DNA of 64,000 bases from Molanna angustata (taxonomy: Eukaryota; Arthropoda; Insecta; Trichoptera; Molannidae), in assembly GCA_963576475.1 (NCBI GenBank), contig OY754975.1, positions 18,175,381-18,239,380 on the forward strand, given 5' to 3'. Below are positions 33,840-44,760 of the stretch, one piece after another (positions within the stretch are counted from its first letter, which is position 1; each line of letters begins with the position of its first letter). The notes under the pieces were generated by a model. That model was not told the DNA's origin, did not search any database, and saw only the letters and a list, made by a program, of their open reading frames with translations. The translations under genes were made by a program, and so were the position numbers.

Positions 33840-34165
33840 AGTACCTACAAATATAACAACAATAATAATTATCATTATTATAATACAACTTGCAAAATGA
33901 ATGAACCCTCGTCTTAGATTATTATTTTTAGATCCTAACCACGGCCGGCCTCTATAGTACTACAATTTTCATTCACTAAATGTTTTGTTGTCAAATAATG
34001 TATTTAATATAATAAATTATTCATAGCTGCGAAATCAACACCACTTAATCTATTCAATGAAAGTATTATAGTGAAAAAGTATTACATATTTTAAGCCGAG
34101 ATTTATGTCTTTCACTCGTCAAATTGGCATACATACAAGTACACGTTGGAAAGAATAATGAAGAA
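33840..34165. other. No recognisable gene
   Basis: AT-rich DNA, nothing supported. Confidence 0.45.
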
Positions 34166-34167
34166 TA

Positions 34168-34240
34168 TGTTGTTATTCTGAAGATGCTCGGCATTGAGTG
34201 ATACCGGTGAATGGGAATCGCGTTTGCGAACTTAATTAAA
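34168..34240 (+). mobile_element. Penelope-like element 3' end fragment
   Basis: CTGAAGATGCTCGGCATTGA, GTGATACCGGTGAATGGGA and TCGCGTTTGCGAA match the 3' end of the Penelope-like copy at 49870-49930 (minus). No coding region is attached. Confidence 0.7.
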
Positions 34241-34244
34241 AAGA

Positions 34245-36010
34245 AGGTAAAAGAATATTTTTTTGCATAATTCTATGTGAAGGATGAATTATTTTAAAAT
34301 CTGTGAAAAAGTAATCAAATAATCTATCTTTTTTCTTGTTCTTCATTTCTTGCCATACTGGCATGGAAATATAAGTATTTAATAATAATTATGATCAAAA
34401 TAAAGGTACAATAATACCGTTCATTTTATCAAAAATGTAGACCTGACCATAAAAAATCTCGCGTATCTTGGCTAGAAACATTGTCGATATGTTATGAGAA
34501 ATAAATTCTCTTGATCAAATCGACAGATGGAATAATACCATCACACGCAAAAACAAAATCAATGTTTAATTATTTTTTTTTAATTAACATGAACAACAAA
34601 CAACGCCCTTGAGGTGAGTTTTCACGAAAACGGCGCTATATAAATTATCCAACTATATACATATAACATTAGATAGTTTGATAACATGGATTAATAATAT
34701 ATATGATACATCAATTATCTAAATCTAATGTCCATTACATGTGTCAAATACATTTTTGTTTGTGTGTATAGTGTAAGTAGTCAAGTATTTTAATTATTTA
34801 TTTATTTAATTATTATTCCGCTTATGTAAGAGAGAGGGAGTGTATATGTATATGTGTGTGGGTGTGTATTTATTTATTTATTTATTTTCTCTCAGAAAGC
34901 TACAGCTATAATTTATTTATTTTACATTACATTTATTCTATAAGAGATGAGTCAAAAGTGCTTTCTTCAATTTAAATAAATGGTTATACAGCAATTGATT
35001 ATATGTTTGAAAAATTGATAAGAAAATACAAGATAACAGAAAAAAAAATTAAAAGATAGATAAAAAACAATGATATGCACATATAGAATTAACGAGTATA
35101 TTTCAGGATGAGGAGGGGGAGGAGGGATATTAAGTGAGTGAGGAGGGGATTGTTGGATTGTGTATTAGAGTTTAAGGGGGCATATAAACCTAAACACCCT
35201 AATTTCAAATCGAATTCCTCAAATATGTTAAACAGTGTGTTTCTGGAAAAAATAGCATAAGTGTATTCAACATTTCTCTAGTGAATGTTCGTCACACAAT
35301 TTTTAAATTACAGGCTAAATTCCCCTAGAAAAATATTAAAAATATCCTCTATTACAGCATTTTTTATTTAATTTCTCCAAAACTATGTGTCGTAGAGAAA
35401 TAAATCTTTTATGTGCTAAAAGAGTGCATTAAATCAAAGTGAATGACCGAAAAAGTTTATTCATTTGTAGTAAGGTTTGTTCTTAAATTGCGAAAAATCA
35501 ACAAATTTTGGGTTTCCGATAATTTAAATCACGTATGAACCTTTTTTAACGCACGCGATTGTAACCCTTACTAAAGCGTAACTTCATAATGCATTAGGCG
35601 GTTTTAATATATCATGTTTTTAGTGACTAGATTTAGCGTTACATATCCTCTTGAGAACATCTTTATCTGTTTTTGGTAATTTTATTTTATTTTATTTTAT
35701 TTCATTTTTAAATAATGTTGTAAAGTGTCATGAAAAATATCTGTATGTTTGAAATGTGTATTATAATCTCGCTGAATTCTAAACATGGGTGAAAAGAATC
35801 TGTAATTAGTGTGGCATACTGGTAGGTGGAATAAATTTTGTGAGCGGGTATGTCTATTCGGTACATGGAGTGTTTAGTATATTTTTGTTAATATTTTGAT
35901 AGTATATTTTTTTGTTGTAACGTACATATGTGATTATTTAATGATCAACATCTGTGGACAAATGCAATTGGACTGTTTTTTGTTTATTTCTTCATATACA
36001 TAATATATTT
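34245..36010. other. AT-rich stretch with LINE-tail-like (ATTT)n patches
   Basis: (TTTA)n runs near 34795, 34868 and 35680 resemble minus-strand LINE tails. No recognisable coding sequence. Confidence 0.4.
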
Positions 36011-36017
36011 TTTATAC

Positions 36018-36043
36018 GGTCGTAATATGGTCATATTACGACC
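36018..36043. repeat. 26-bp palindrome
   Basis: GGTCGTAATATG at 36018-36029 pairs perfectly with 36032-36043, with two central bases. No element ends can be seen around it. Confidence 0.9.
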
Positions 36044-36569
36044 CTTAAATAAATATTCTTTTTTCTTTACTTAGATTCAACGTTTGTTGTTTCAGGAAGC
36101 GCCATTTTCTTACATGGCTTAACTTCAGCTCTCTCGTCATCACCATCACCAAATGTTGTCACCGAAAAACTAATATTGAAATTTATATGCTTCATGCAAT
36201 GAATAATAAATGAGAACCATGAAATATTTTTATACATTTGATACATTATAAAATTAATATATAGCTTTTGAACTAAGCTAAGCTTTGAGGAATAGGGAAG
36301 CATGGAGGACGAAAGGGGAGGCCTACGTTCAACATCGGACAATTAATGACTGATTAAAATGATGATGAAAGTAAGATATAAAAATTAAATAAAAACATAA
36401 TTGGGAAAAATAACTCCGATCCACAAATAATTTAAAAACTGATACACTAACAAACATAATTAAGTATGCAATAATTTTTCTATGATAAATGTAAGTACTA
36501 CAATATTTATTCTGTAATAAATGTAAGTAAGTACAGTGAAAGATCAAATTATTACATTTGATAATAAAT

Positions 36570-36625
36570 ACTTGCGCAAGTAGTTAGTTTATTGACATTT
36601 AGCAAGTTTCCAGCCCAGAGAATCA
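36570..36625 (-). mobile_element. SINE-2 tail fragment
   Basis: TACTTGCGCAAGTAGTTAGT, TTATTGACATTTAGCAAG and CCAGCCCAGAGAA are degraded minus-strand SINE-2 body sequence. Confidence 0.5.
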
Positions 36626-36721
36626 AAACTTGTATTTTTTTATTTTTTTTTTAAAGTTGCATCTACGCAAATTATTATATTTTCTTGGGATTCAATGATA
36701 TTTCTATGACAATTTTTATTA

Positions 36722-36912
36722 TATCTCAATAGAGACGAAGTTGGACTATTAAGGGAGAACCGGAAATTCAAGGCACCTACAGGTCTACAAGCTACGAGTA
36801 AATCAAGTGCATAAAGTGATCAGGTAAACCACCCGATGATAGGTCGTAAGCCTTGCAGGTGCCTTGAATTCCCGGTTCTCCCTAAACATTTCAATTACGT
36901 CTCGATTGTCAT
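36722..36912. mobile_element. FB1 foldback element copy F, both arms joined
   Basis: The left arm (ATCTCAATAGAGACGAAGTT, GGAGAACCGGAAATTCAAGG) and right arm (CCTTGAATTCCCGGTTCTCC, TTACGTCTCGATTG) face each other around a short centre carrying GCATAAAGTGATCAGGTAAA. This shows the outer arms of FB1 are inverted repeats and the long centre is lost here. Confidence 0.85.
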
Positions 36913-37052
36913 AAAAATACTATTATATAATATATTTCAACTATACTAGGGATCGAATCCAGTTACAGATACAGTTACCTATGTAATAATAATAAGTATT
37001 TATTTCAGTTCGCATTTCTTATTATAATACTTTTTTTTAAATTAATATTTCC

Positions 37053-37133
37053 TTGAAACAAGAACATATACATCCTCATACTTTCCCTAAATTAAGCATA
37101 AATGCTTGTGCTATAGGTGAACGAAATTATCGT
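37053..37133 (-). mobile_element. SINE-1 tail fragment
   Basis: Matches the SINE-1 body (TAAGCATAAATGCTTGTGCT, AGGTGAACGAAAT on the plus strand). It stops at the boundary of the tRNA-like head. Confidence 0.75.
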
Positions 37134-37324
37134 TTTATCCGTTAAACGATAACTTTATTTAAAATAGTGATATTTTGGTAGAAAAATTACTTTAATTGAA
37201 CATCTTTCTAATGAACATATTATAATTTACGTTCTCGCGCAAAAGTTTATCACCCCCTGAAAACACGCCATCATATCTGGCAACTGCTATTTTGTATATT
37301 TGCAGTACAAAGGGAAAAACTTCC

Positions 37325-37640
37325 CTACATAGCACTGTGCGGGGCTCTCCCACGCACTGTAATTTTCGGCGCAGCATCCCAGTGCCTCCCTAGCCTAAAA
37401 ATGGGCTCCCACCCCCCCGAAAAAAACCTCCTAACCCCATTATAAGAACCATTATGCGAATACACTACGATTTCCATTCCGACCCCCCCTCGGAAAACCC
37501 GTTCCACGTGTTATTAGGAGGGGGGGGACTTTCCATACCAGGCTTCCCCTTCGTGTCATAGTGCGGGTGGGGGCTTAAAAAACCACCCCGTTAAAAAACC
37601 GCGCCCCTCGCATCTACTCTACTCTACCCCGCTTCGCAGC
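37325..37640 (-). other. C-rich island 3
   Basis: GC-rich block with repeated C runs (CTCCCACCCCCCCGAAAAAA, GACCCCCCCTCGG) and one G run. It has no convincing ORF: a 60-codon minus frame (37325-37507) looks fortuitous. Its composition resembles the other islands. Confidence 0.65.
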
Positions 37641-37644
37641 TTCC

Positions 37645-38285
37645 CCTGGTACATGTCTCTGATGAACCTGGGAAGGTTCTGTACTCTATATGGGTATAGG
37701 TAACCCCCATATTATATTTATGTGTGCTCAATGGGTATCTTCCTACTACCACCTATAGATATATTTTTTATTCGATTTTATTGTTTTCATTAATTAGAGG
37801 TTTTACATTTTCATTTAATCCCTACCTCCCCATACACAACGTTCGATCCAAAATAATGAAATTATATTTAATTGTAAATAACCAAATAATGAATACCTTA
37901 ATTAGTTGAATATTAATTATTCAAATTAAACGTACCTACGAATTTTCCGCGGTATTTTACAAAATAGAATGAAATGTGCTGCATGCATGAAAGATGGTAT
38001 AATAAATACAAAGATCAAAAAACTGAATATAAAAAAAAATAAAAACGATTTAATGAATTCAATACTAAGGTGGGAAAAGCTATAGCTTTTACAACGACCT
38101 CTTGAGAAAAATACATGTCATTGAAATAATTAATTGAAAGTTTTAAAAATTAACTAAGAACTTTCTTTCAACAGAAAGAAAGAGAATGATATTGATATAT
38201 ACCTTTATTAATTTATATATACCTAAATGCAACAATTAAATAAATACATACATTTTATAATAAACACTTTTGTTTCAATTAATAT
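37645..38285. other. No recognisable gene
   Basis: AT-rich DNA, nothing supported. Confidence 0.45.
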
Positions 38286-38287
38286 CA

Positions 38288-38331
38288 ATTTATTTATTTA
38301 TTTATATTAATTTATAAAAATCTTACAATCT
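38288..38331 (-). mobile_element. Tail of the LINE that hosts the R1-clade insertion
   Basis: Minus-strand (AAAT)n tail (ATTTATTTATTTATTTATAT on plus) plus the left TSD copy. It continues the element seen at 40058-40535 once the R1-clade insertion is set aside. Confidence 0.7.
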
Positions 38332-40044
38332 TCCCCCACCACCACCCGTTCTGCTTATGGGGACTAATAACGGCCCCTTGCAAAACTCTGAAAGAACACA
38401 TAAAGAACATACGAAGAGTCCGGAGAACTCTAAAACCTTGCAGACACTGCACTTAATGTGCCAAAGAGAGCTAATCATGTTGAAACAACTGGCTCACTGC
38501 TCAGTGATAGTGAAGATAATAGTGCACCGAATTTAAGACAGAAAGTCTTGAAAGCCCTAAAGTTGCTCTTCGTGGCTACAAGGTCCGCATGTCCAATGGG
38601 TCCAAAGAAATTCCCTCGGACATCGTCGTAGAGTTCTCGTCGGAATGTTGACACGGAGAAGTTAGTGCATTCCCATAGGATATGCTCAGAAGTCTGTTCA
38701 GGGTTATCACAAAGCTGACATGAGGACGAATCGGATAAGTGAAAACGAAAGAGATAACTTTTGAAACTGCCGTGTCCAGTAAGGAATTGCGTGGTCCAAT
38801 AATCGGGAACAATCCACGAGGAAAAAATTCGAGTCCTCACATCAGGAAGAAATAAAAATGTCAGTCTGCCCACGGAAGAAGAAGACCAGCGACGTTGCCA
38901 AGCATCTAAAAGAGAACTCCGGGCCAAGTTCTCAATCTCTCCACGAACTGTGGGTAAATTTACAGGTGGGAGAGAAACACCACCCAAAATTGAGCTTCGA
39001 CCTCTATACAGGTTGTGAATTGAAGCTCGTCGCTGTGTTTCCAGATCAAGGGGAGCCATACCTGTGAGAATAGAAAGTGTGTCGGTAGCGCAGGTTCTGT
39101 AAGCCTTTGCTAAAGCTATTAGAGCGAAGCGTTGTCCAGAAAGCAGCAGACGTCTAATGTATTGGGTTTCACAACGATGAGCCCAACAAGGAGCGGCATA
39201 ACACATAATACTCAGAAAGGTAGCGTTGTAAAACAGTCTTGCTACTGGAAATTTAAGGCCCCAACTAGCTCGAGCAAGACGTGAAATCTTTTGGAAGGCT
39301 ATTTTTGCACTATCGGATACAGCACGAACATGGTATTGGAAAGTTAGGCCTCTATCTAGTGTAACACCCAAAACTTTGACCCTATCCTTAAATATTACAC
39401 GCGTATTGATAAATTTGATGGAGGGAGGACTTTTCATTATGCCTTTTAACACTAACCCATACGTCTTCTTAGGTGCGAAATTGAGTCTATGACTTATACC
39501 CCAATCTGCAACAGAAGAAAGTAACTGAGTAGCTGCGCGCTCAATAAGTGCTCGGGTGTTACCTTGAATAAGGATTGTAGCATCATCGGCATATGCCAAA
39601 ATACTGCAGCCCGTAGGCGTTGAAAGTGATAGAAGTTCGTCGAACAAGATGTTCCATAACAGTGGACCCAGAACAGAACCCTGAGGGCACCCGATGCTAA
39701 TTGGTCGCCAGTGCAAATCTTGTCCCCCGGGCATGGCCACATGTCTATTAGTAAAATAGCTCTTCACTAATTTATATATGTTGCTAGGAACCTTACGGTC
39801 TCGAAGTTTTTTTAAAATTAGAGGCCACCAGGCATTGTCGAATGCTCCCGCAATATCAAGAGATATAGAGATAACATATTTACTATCAGAGCTTCTAACA
39901 ATATCAGATATAGCCAAGATAGCATCAACCGTTGATTTCCCAGCGCGAAAACCGAACTGACGATCGGACAGTGGGTGGGTACTGGAAAGATGATCTTCTA
40001 AGCGTCGACATATAAGCTTTTCTAAGACAATCGACATATAAGCT
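38332..40044 (-). mobile_element. R1-clade LINE, 5'-truncated, with 13-bp TSD
   Basis: 1713-bp insertion bounded by AATCTTACAATCT at 38319-38331 and 40045-40057. The sense strand is minus: reverse transcriptase and zinc knuckle coding (40037-38475), then a 142-bp 3'UTR ending GGTGGTGGTGGGGGAAGA. Pieces of the same family occur at 41800, 50610, 56877 and 58281. It lies within the 3'UTR of another minus-strand LINE. Confidence 0.93.
38475..40037 (-). CDS. R1-clade LINE reverse transcriptase (partial ORF2)
   Basis: 520 codons without a stop; it encodes most of the reverse transcriptase that copies the element's RNA at the nicked target, and the C-terminal nucleic-acid-binding region. Visible motifs: SLDIAGAFDNAWW (catalytic Asp at about residue 61), PQGSVLGPLLWN at 118-129, and YADD at 149-152 carrying the catalytic Asp pair. 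LDxxGAFDNxWW and GPLLWNxxFDELL are typical of the R1/TRAS/SART group. A CCHC zinc knuckle lies at C440, C443, H452 and C457, followed by about 60 residues. The endonuclease and reverse transcriptase N-terminus are missing through 5' truncation. The annotated start is simply the first Met after the truncation. The intact frame suggests a young copy. Confidence 0.93.
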   Translation of the reverse strand: MSIVLEKLICRRLEDHLSSTHPLSDRQFGFRAGKSTVDAILAISDIVRSSDSKYVISISLDIAGAFDNAWWPLILKKLRDRKVPSNIYKLVKSYFTNRHVAMPGGQDLHWRPISIGCPQGSVLGPLLWNILFDELLSLSTPTGCSILAYADDATILIQGNTRALIERAATQLLSSVADWGISHRLNFAPKKTYGLVLKGIMKSPPSIKFINTRVIFKDRVKVLGVTLDRGLTFQYHVRAVSDSAKIAFQKISRLARASWGLKFPVARLFYNATFLSIMCYAAPCWAHRCETQYIRRLLLSGQRFALIALAKAYRTCATDTLSILTGMAPLDLETQRRASIHNLYRGRSSILGGVSLPPVNLPTVRGEIENLARSSLLDAWQRRWSSSSVGRLTFLFLPDVRTRIFSSWIVPDYWTTQFLTGHGSFKSYLFRFHLSDSSSCQLCDNPEQTSEHILWECTNFSVSTFRRELYDDVRGNFFGPIGHADLVATKSNFRAFKTFCLKFGALLSSLSLSSEPVVST

Positions 40045-40057
40045 AATCTTACAATCT

Positions 40058-40535
40058 ATTGAGTACAATTAATATGCAATAATGTATTCAACCTCACTAG
40101 GATAACCCTGTATCGAGGTTAAATAAATTCACATTTTTAACAGACATAAATGACACAAAAAATATATTTTACAAAACAACATGTCGCCTGTTGGGTACTT
40201 ATAAACCACTTGCAACAATATTTTTTGAAAAGTATAAATGATAAATAATACAAAAACAAAAAATATAATAAAAATATAATATGTAGGGTAACCATGAGTA
40301 TTGTAAATAAAATTAAAAAGAAAAAAAACACATATTTCAACTTAGGAAGGTTAACGATGAAAGAATACTTGCCATCCTTACAAACTCCTTACAAGAAAAT
40401 ACAAACAACTCGATATTTTTTTAAATTTGAGAGAGGAATTGATTGAATTTTAGATAGTCGGGAAGAATATTGAATATTAGTGGAGCCTGATAACAGTAAC
40501 TACGCTGCCCAAAAGAAGTTTTAGTATAGACTACT
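40058..40535 (-). pseudogene. Jockey/CR1-like LINE C-terminus and 3'UTR
   Basis: The minus strand at about 40530-40430 reads YTKTSFGQRSYCYQAPLIFN, then ILPDYLKFNQFLSQI and a stop. This is the GQ.S..Y.AP.LWN.LP signature at the end of jockey/CR1-type ORF2. The 3'UTR contains a stem-loop, AACCTC (40090-40095) with GAGGTT (40115-40120), whose loop reads GATACAGGGTTATCCTAGT on the sense strand. The tail lies beyond the R1-clade insertion at 38288-38306. Confidence 0.8.
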
Positions 40536-40704
40536 TTTTATTTATTTATTTCGTTAAATTATTTACATGAATTAATAATTTTACCTTGAAAAAAAGGGGG
40601 CACATTGTGTGTCAAGAAAAAAATATAATTCATTAGATTTATCAAAAATAAAAATATCCACGTAACGTGTAAAATTCATATTTCTTCTCCATATTGCATG
40701 ATAT

Positions 40705-41220
40705 ATTTTTACTCTCCACACTATGAGATAGTGAAGACTGTAAGGATTCATAATTCCACATTTTTTTTTTAAATTAATTTCTTAACGGGTATCATGTAGA
40801 CAGTGCACACTATGCGTTTCTTCGTGATGTGTTTGTATGTATGGCGTACGCCGTATCCATTTTTTGTCCTCTCTACAGCCCAAACTATAAGTCCAATCGA
40901 ATTTGTATTTACATCATATGTGTAAAGTACATAGACCTAGAGCTGATTAGTTTTCCATAGACAACTTTTAATTTCTACCCTATGATTTCTTCATAAACGT
41001 TGTTTCTTTTTTGTCTCCCCTCTATAGCCCAAACTATAAGTCCGATTGACTTCATATTGATATCATATATGCAAAGTCCATAAACGTTGAGCTGATTAGT
41101 TTTCCATAGATATCCGTAAATTTCTTATCTATAATTTCATCTGTCCAAATTTATGAAATGCTCTCACGGTCTGGAAAACTGAAGTTTTTATCTATTGTTT
41201 GAACAATTGATACAATAAAA
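40705..41220 (+). repeat. Interspersed repeat P1, copy 2
   Basis: Alignable end to end with 15385-15905, including the internal duplication around AGAGCTGATTAGTTTTCCAT (near 40940 and 41090). Confidence 0.88.
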
Positions 41221-41419
41221 ATACACTCTTCAAAATTGCATACAGGGATTGTCAACCGTTAAAGAAAAAAAACAATGGTCTGTAATAACAGTCTGAAATA
41301 AATTGCAAATTTGATGAAAATGTATGTAACAGTAGTAAAATAGCGGAAATTTGAGTGATCAACTTCATATTGATATTGTATGTTTCTCTATAGATAAGAG
41401 TGTTTTTTTTACTCTCCAC

Positions 41420-41515
41420 TGCTATCTTCCTCAAGGGGTAGGCAGTGAGAACCGAACACCGCGTTCTTCTATCTTGACACATCGATATTGATACACTGTC
41501 TCATACATGCTCATC
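41420..41515 (-). pseudogene. RTE-C LINE 3' end fragment
   Basis: The minus strand reads CQDRRTRCSVLTAYPLRKIA, the conserved VCQDR..W.SVL.AYP end of the RTE-C family (compare 61709-62032). Only the last 30 residues remain. Confidence 0.7.
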
Positions 41516-41535
41516 TTGTTAGTAATGCATTTTTT

Positions 41536-41620
41536 TTACTTAAATTTTTTCATAGGTATCACGTAGAAACCGCATACTACGAGTTTCGTGACAATGTTTT
41601 TGTGTGTATGGTGTATTTTG
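41536..41620 (+). repeat. P1 repeat fragment
   Basis: GGTATCACGTAGAAACCGCA, TACGAGTTTCGTGACAATG and GTGTGTATGGTGTA match the first third of P1. Confidence 0.6.
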
Positions 41621-41799
41621 AAAATATGTCCTCTGGGAATCGATTTTTTAAAAAATCCAGTATAAATGTACTCCATAAAAATGCATGTAGATATGGTCAA
41701 CCTTTCAAGAAGAAGAAAATGTACACTTACAATGTAGTGGAGAAAGTCTCTGTGTAAAAAATACCTACTAGGAATCAAACAATAGTAAGGCACCATAAC

Positions 41800-41897
41800 T
41801 ATGAAAAAACTTCTTAAGGGCTTTAAAATTGTTCTTCGAGATCACAAAATCCGTGTGACCAATGGGACCTTGAAGAGGCCCACGGACAGCAACGAGC
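41800..41897 (-). pseudogene. R1-clade LINE fragment
   Basis: The minus strand reads RGPLQGPIGHTDFVISKNNF, aligning with RGNFFGPIGHADLVATKSNF near the C-terminus of the 38.5-kb ORF. More diverged than the other copies. Confidence 0.7.
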
Positions 41898-41901
41898 AGC
41901 T

Positions 41902-42089
41902 CAGGGGGGCAAGTCTGGTTCGATCGGCGAAATCAAAACCCCAGTTATTACCCATATCATGGATATAATTATCGTATGGAGTTCTATGACATCTAAAGAT
42001 ATTGCAGAACTCCATATAATAATTATATCCATGATATGGGTAATTACGAGGGTTTTGATTTCGCCGATTGAACCAGACTTGCCCCCCTG
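41902..42089. mobile_element. Palindromic MITE, 84-bp arms
   Basis: Arms 41902-41985 and 42006-42089 are inverted copies with few mismatches, separated by a 20-nt loop. Ends read CAGGGGGGCAAGTCTGGT and its complement. Half or decayed copies lie at 6505 and 44761. It adjoins the R1-clade fragment. Confidence 0.92.
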
Positions 42090-42146
42090 ATCTATAGGAG
42101 GACACCATTGGGTGACAACATTTTTTGTATAGAAAACAAAATATCT

Positions 42147-42353
42147 TTAAATAATGAGCCCCTTGGTCACCAATTTTGCCAAGTTTTTCCCACTTGGGGA
42201 GATCGAGTTGGCAAAGTTCGGGATTATTTTGTTATATATTCTTGGGCCTAGGAAATGAATATATCTTTGGACAAACGTCTTCTGTATAGTAGTTGGCTGT
42301 AGAAGTTTCCTATTTCTAGTGTCCATTGAAAGTAAGTATTGTGGTGTATCCAT
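42147..42353 (-). pseudogene. LINE ORF2 C-terminus (jockey/CR1-like)
   Basis: The minus strand reads TIQKTFVQRYIHFLGPRIYN then KIIPNFANSI. It fits the GQ.....GP.IYN.LP pattern at the end of such ORFs. Upstream sequence is not recognisable. Confidence 0.6.
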
Positions 42354-42422
42354 ATATCATATGTATTTAGCTATCCATAACGCATTAAAATCCACAAGAT
42401 CCTTAAAATCCTTGAAATTATA

Positions 42423-43076
42423 GAAAACGCGATTCTCATTTCAATTTGTAGTGATAGTAAAATGGATACTATCCCTCGCAGGTATCCATACCGTAGCGCT
42501 CGCAATAGAGGTGTCACTAACGCTTAGCGCTATCCATAACATCGATCTGTCACTTCACTGACATTTCAATATTATTTCAATCATTTACACACGTACATAA
42601 TTTCAAATATAAAAATAATTCATACACTATAATATTCAATAACATCCTAGAGTAAACTGGTATTTTGAAGGGAGTTGTAACTAACGTGATAAAAATAACA
42701 ATGCATCTAATGATAAACAAAGAAAAAAATCACTCTACAAATTAACAATTATAATAAAACTGCAAAAACAATTATTTGTATAAAGGTCAAGTACCTAATT
42801 AATATGAATAGAAAGAATGTAAACCCAATTAGAATACATTCAATGTCTTCGAATACCTAATATTTATTTAAAATAAATTCTTTAGCACATGCATTTACTG
42901 GTAAAAATATGGATACTATCCATAGAATCCTTATATCATTCTGTATGGACATCTATGTATCACTCACGCGAGAACAAGAATCGCATTTATTGACATAGCA
43001 TTCTTTCGCAAGCGCTAGTAGCCATAATTTTCTATCCATAACAACAGTTAAGGATTTAAACGAGAATCGCGCCTTT
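42423..43076. mobile_element. Candidate TIR element
   Basis: ACGCGATTCTCATTT at the left and AAACGAGAATCGCGC at the right are inverted. The interior repeats ATGGATACTATCC and TATCCATAAC words and GCGCT/AGCGC blocks near both ends (subterminal repeats). No ORF. Ends and TSD are uncertain. A TATATAAAA followed by AATAAA just outside (43080-43165) could instead belong to an LTR. Confidence 0.45.
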
Positions 43077-43444
43077 GGTCTATATAAAATGACGTAAGCC
43101 TGTATTGTACATTGTAGAGTACTGTTATAGGTACGTCAACTGTTCTTTATTACTATGAATAAATTTTCTTCGTGAAACTTGGAAATTTCAAACGACGGTT
43201 TTATTTATTTGTAAACTTTATTAAACAAATTTCTTAGAATTTTATGTCAACACTCCCACGCCAAAGTTAAAAAGCTTCCTACTATAAATGTACTTACTTT
43301 AATAAAACTTGACAGTTTTTTTTTGTGTTGAAATACACGACGGTCTAAGAAAGAATTATGTTTAATACGAGCGTTAACATTATACAAGCTTGATGTATTT
43401 TCTTACGAAATATATCTCTTTTTCGTGCATTTAAGAAATGAAAA

Positions 43445-44035
43445 AAACAGATTGGGTAGGGAAACAGACTGACCACCATACTATCCTATCCTGACATATC
43501 GTCCCTCTGCTGACTAACTGTCGTATCTGACATTTTTTGTAAAATCGAGTTTGGACCACCAATGTGTATTTATATGTTGTACGCATGTTCTCACTAAAGG
43601 TCTCGACTGTATCACCTCCCGTTAACTTGGAATAGCTTAGTGATTTGTTGTCTACGAATTACGGAAAATAAAATATCACAAATAGATTTGTGCAAATACG
43701 ATTCTAATATATATAAGAATTATTCACATAATATATAAAGAATACAAATGAGATATTAAAATATATTAACACCATGTCACCGTGTGCCGGGAGAGATGAA
43801 AATATGCACGCGCAAAACACTAAAAACGCTCTCCTGAACAATTTGCATTTTGCAGATACGACTGTTAGTCAGGAGAGGACGATATATACCTACATGTTTT
43901 ATATAGAAAACAAAATATCTTAAAATATTCATTATTTGGTGTTTAAGAGATTATAGTTTGGTACGTATTCTTCAATTATGCATACTATCGCCATCGACAG
44001 TCGGATCTCATGAGTTACATGCAACTAGTATTTAC
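43445..44035 (+). repeat. Interspersed repeat M3, copy 3, split by a TIR element
   Basis: 43445-43495 and 43886-44035 align with the contiguous copies at 3960-4165 and 29170-29388. The gap is filled by a separate 390-bp element. Confidence 0.85.
43496..43885. mobile_element. 390-bp TIR element nested in M3
   Basis: Left end TATCGTCCCTCTGCTGACTA, right end complementary with small gaps (TAGTCAGGAGAGGACGATA); both continue into TGTCGTATCTG. Non-coding. The copy at 1246-1552 lacks the left end. The TSD is very short, possibly TA or ATA. Confidence 0.82.
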
Positions 44036-44084
44036 AATATACCACTATTTTTTATACATATGTCGCTTCGCGGGATTTCCGGAC

Positions 44085-44335
44085 AATTGACCGTAGCCGA
44101 TTGACCGTGGACAATTGACCGTACGCCCCTTTTACCGAATGGACAATTGACCGTGAGGACAATTTACTGTGGGGACAATTTACCGTATGGACAGTTGACC
44201 GTGAGGACAATTTTATGCACGAACAATTGACCGTGGGGACAGTTGGCCGTGAGGATAATTGACGGTGCGGACAATTGACCGTAAGGACAATTTATCGTAT
44301 GGACAATTGACCGAATGGATAATTCACCGTGCGGA
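44085..44335 (+). repeat. Diverged minisatellite, ~16-bp unit
   Basis: About 15 to 17 units of GGACAATTGACCGTR with substitutions and small indels. Divergence between units is much higher than in the 25-kb array. Confidence 0.92.
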
Positions 44336-44760
44336 AATATTTTTAATAACAGAAAAAAAAACTTTTTCGTATGAGTTAAATAAATTGCGTGAAATACAAA
44401 TGATATTTTTTTGATTTAAAAATACTACGAAAAATCTGATATGTCGGCAGTGATTAAAAAGAAATTTTACAAAATACCTAAGTGGTAATTATGTAGTGGT
44501 AATTTGCTACATTTAAAATCAAGAATAATTTGATAACTTAAATAATATGGTTATTTTGAGAATAAAATTTATTGAGTGATTCAATAAATTATGCTAGTGA
44601 AAAATCGCTAGTGAAAAAAATACAAATTAAATATATGAATAATTTTATTTACTTGTTTATAGTTTTATCACATAAGATTTTCCGCAGCAACGTTTATTTA
44701 TACACCTGATACTTGGAAAAATTATGCACATACAACTTATTTCATTTTTGTGTTATCAAC

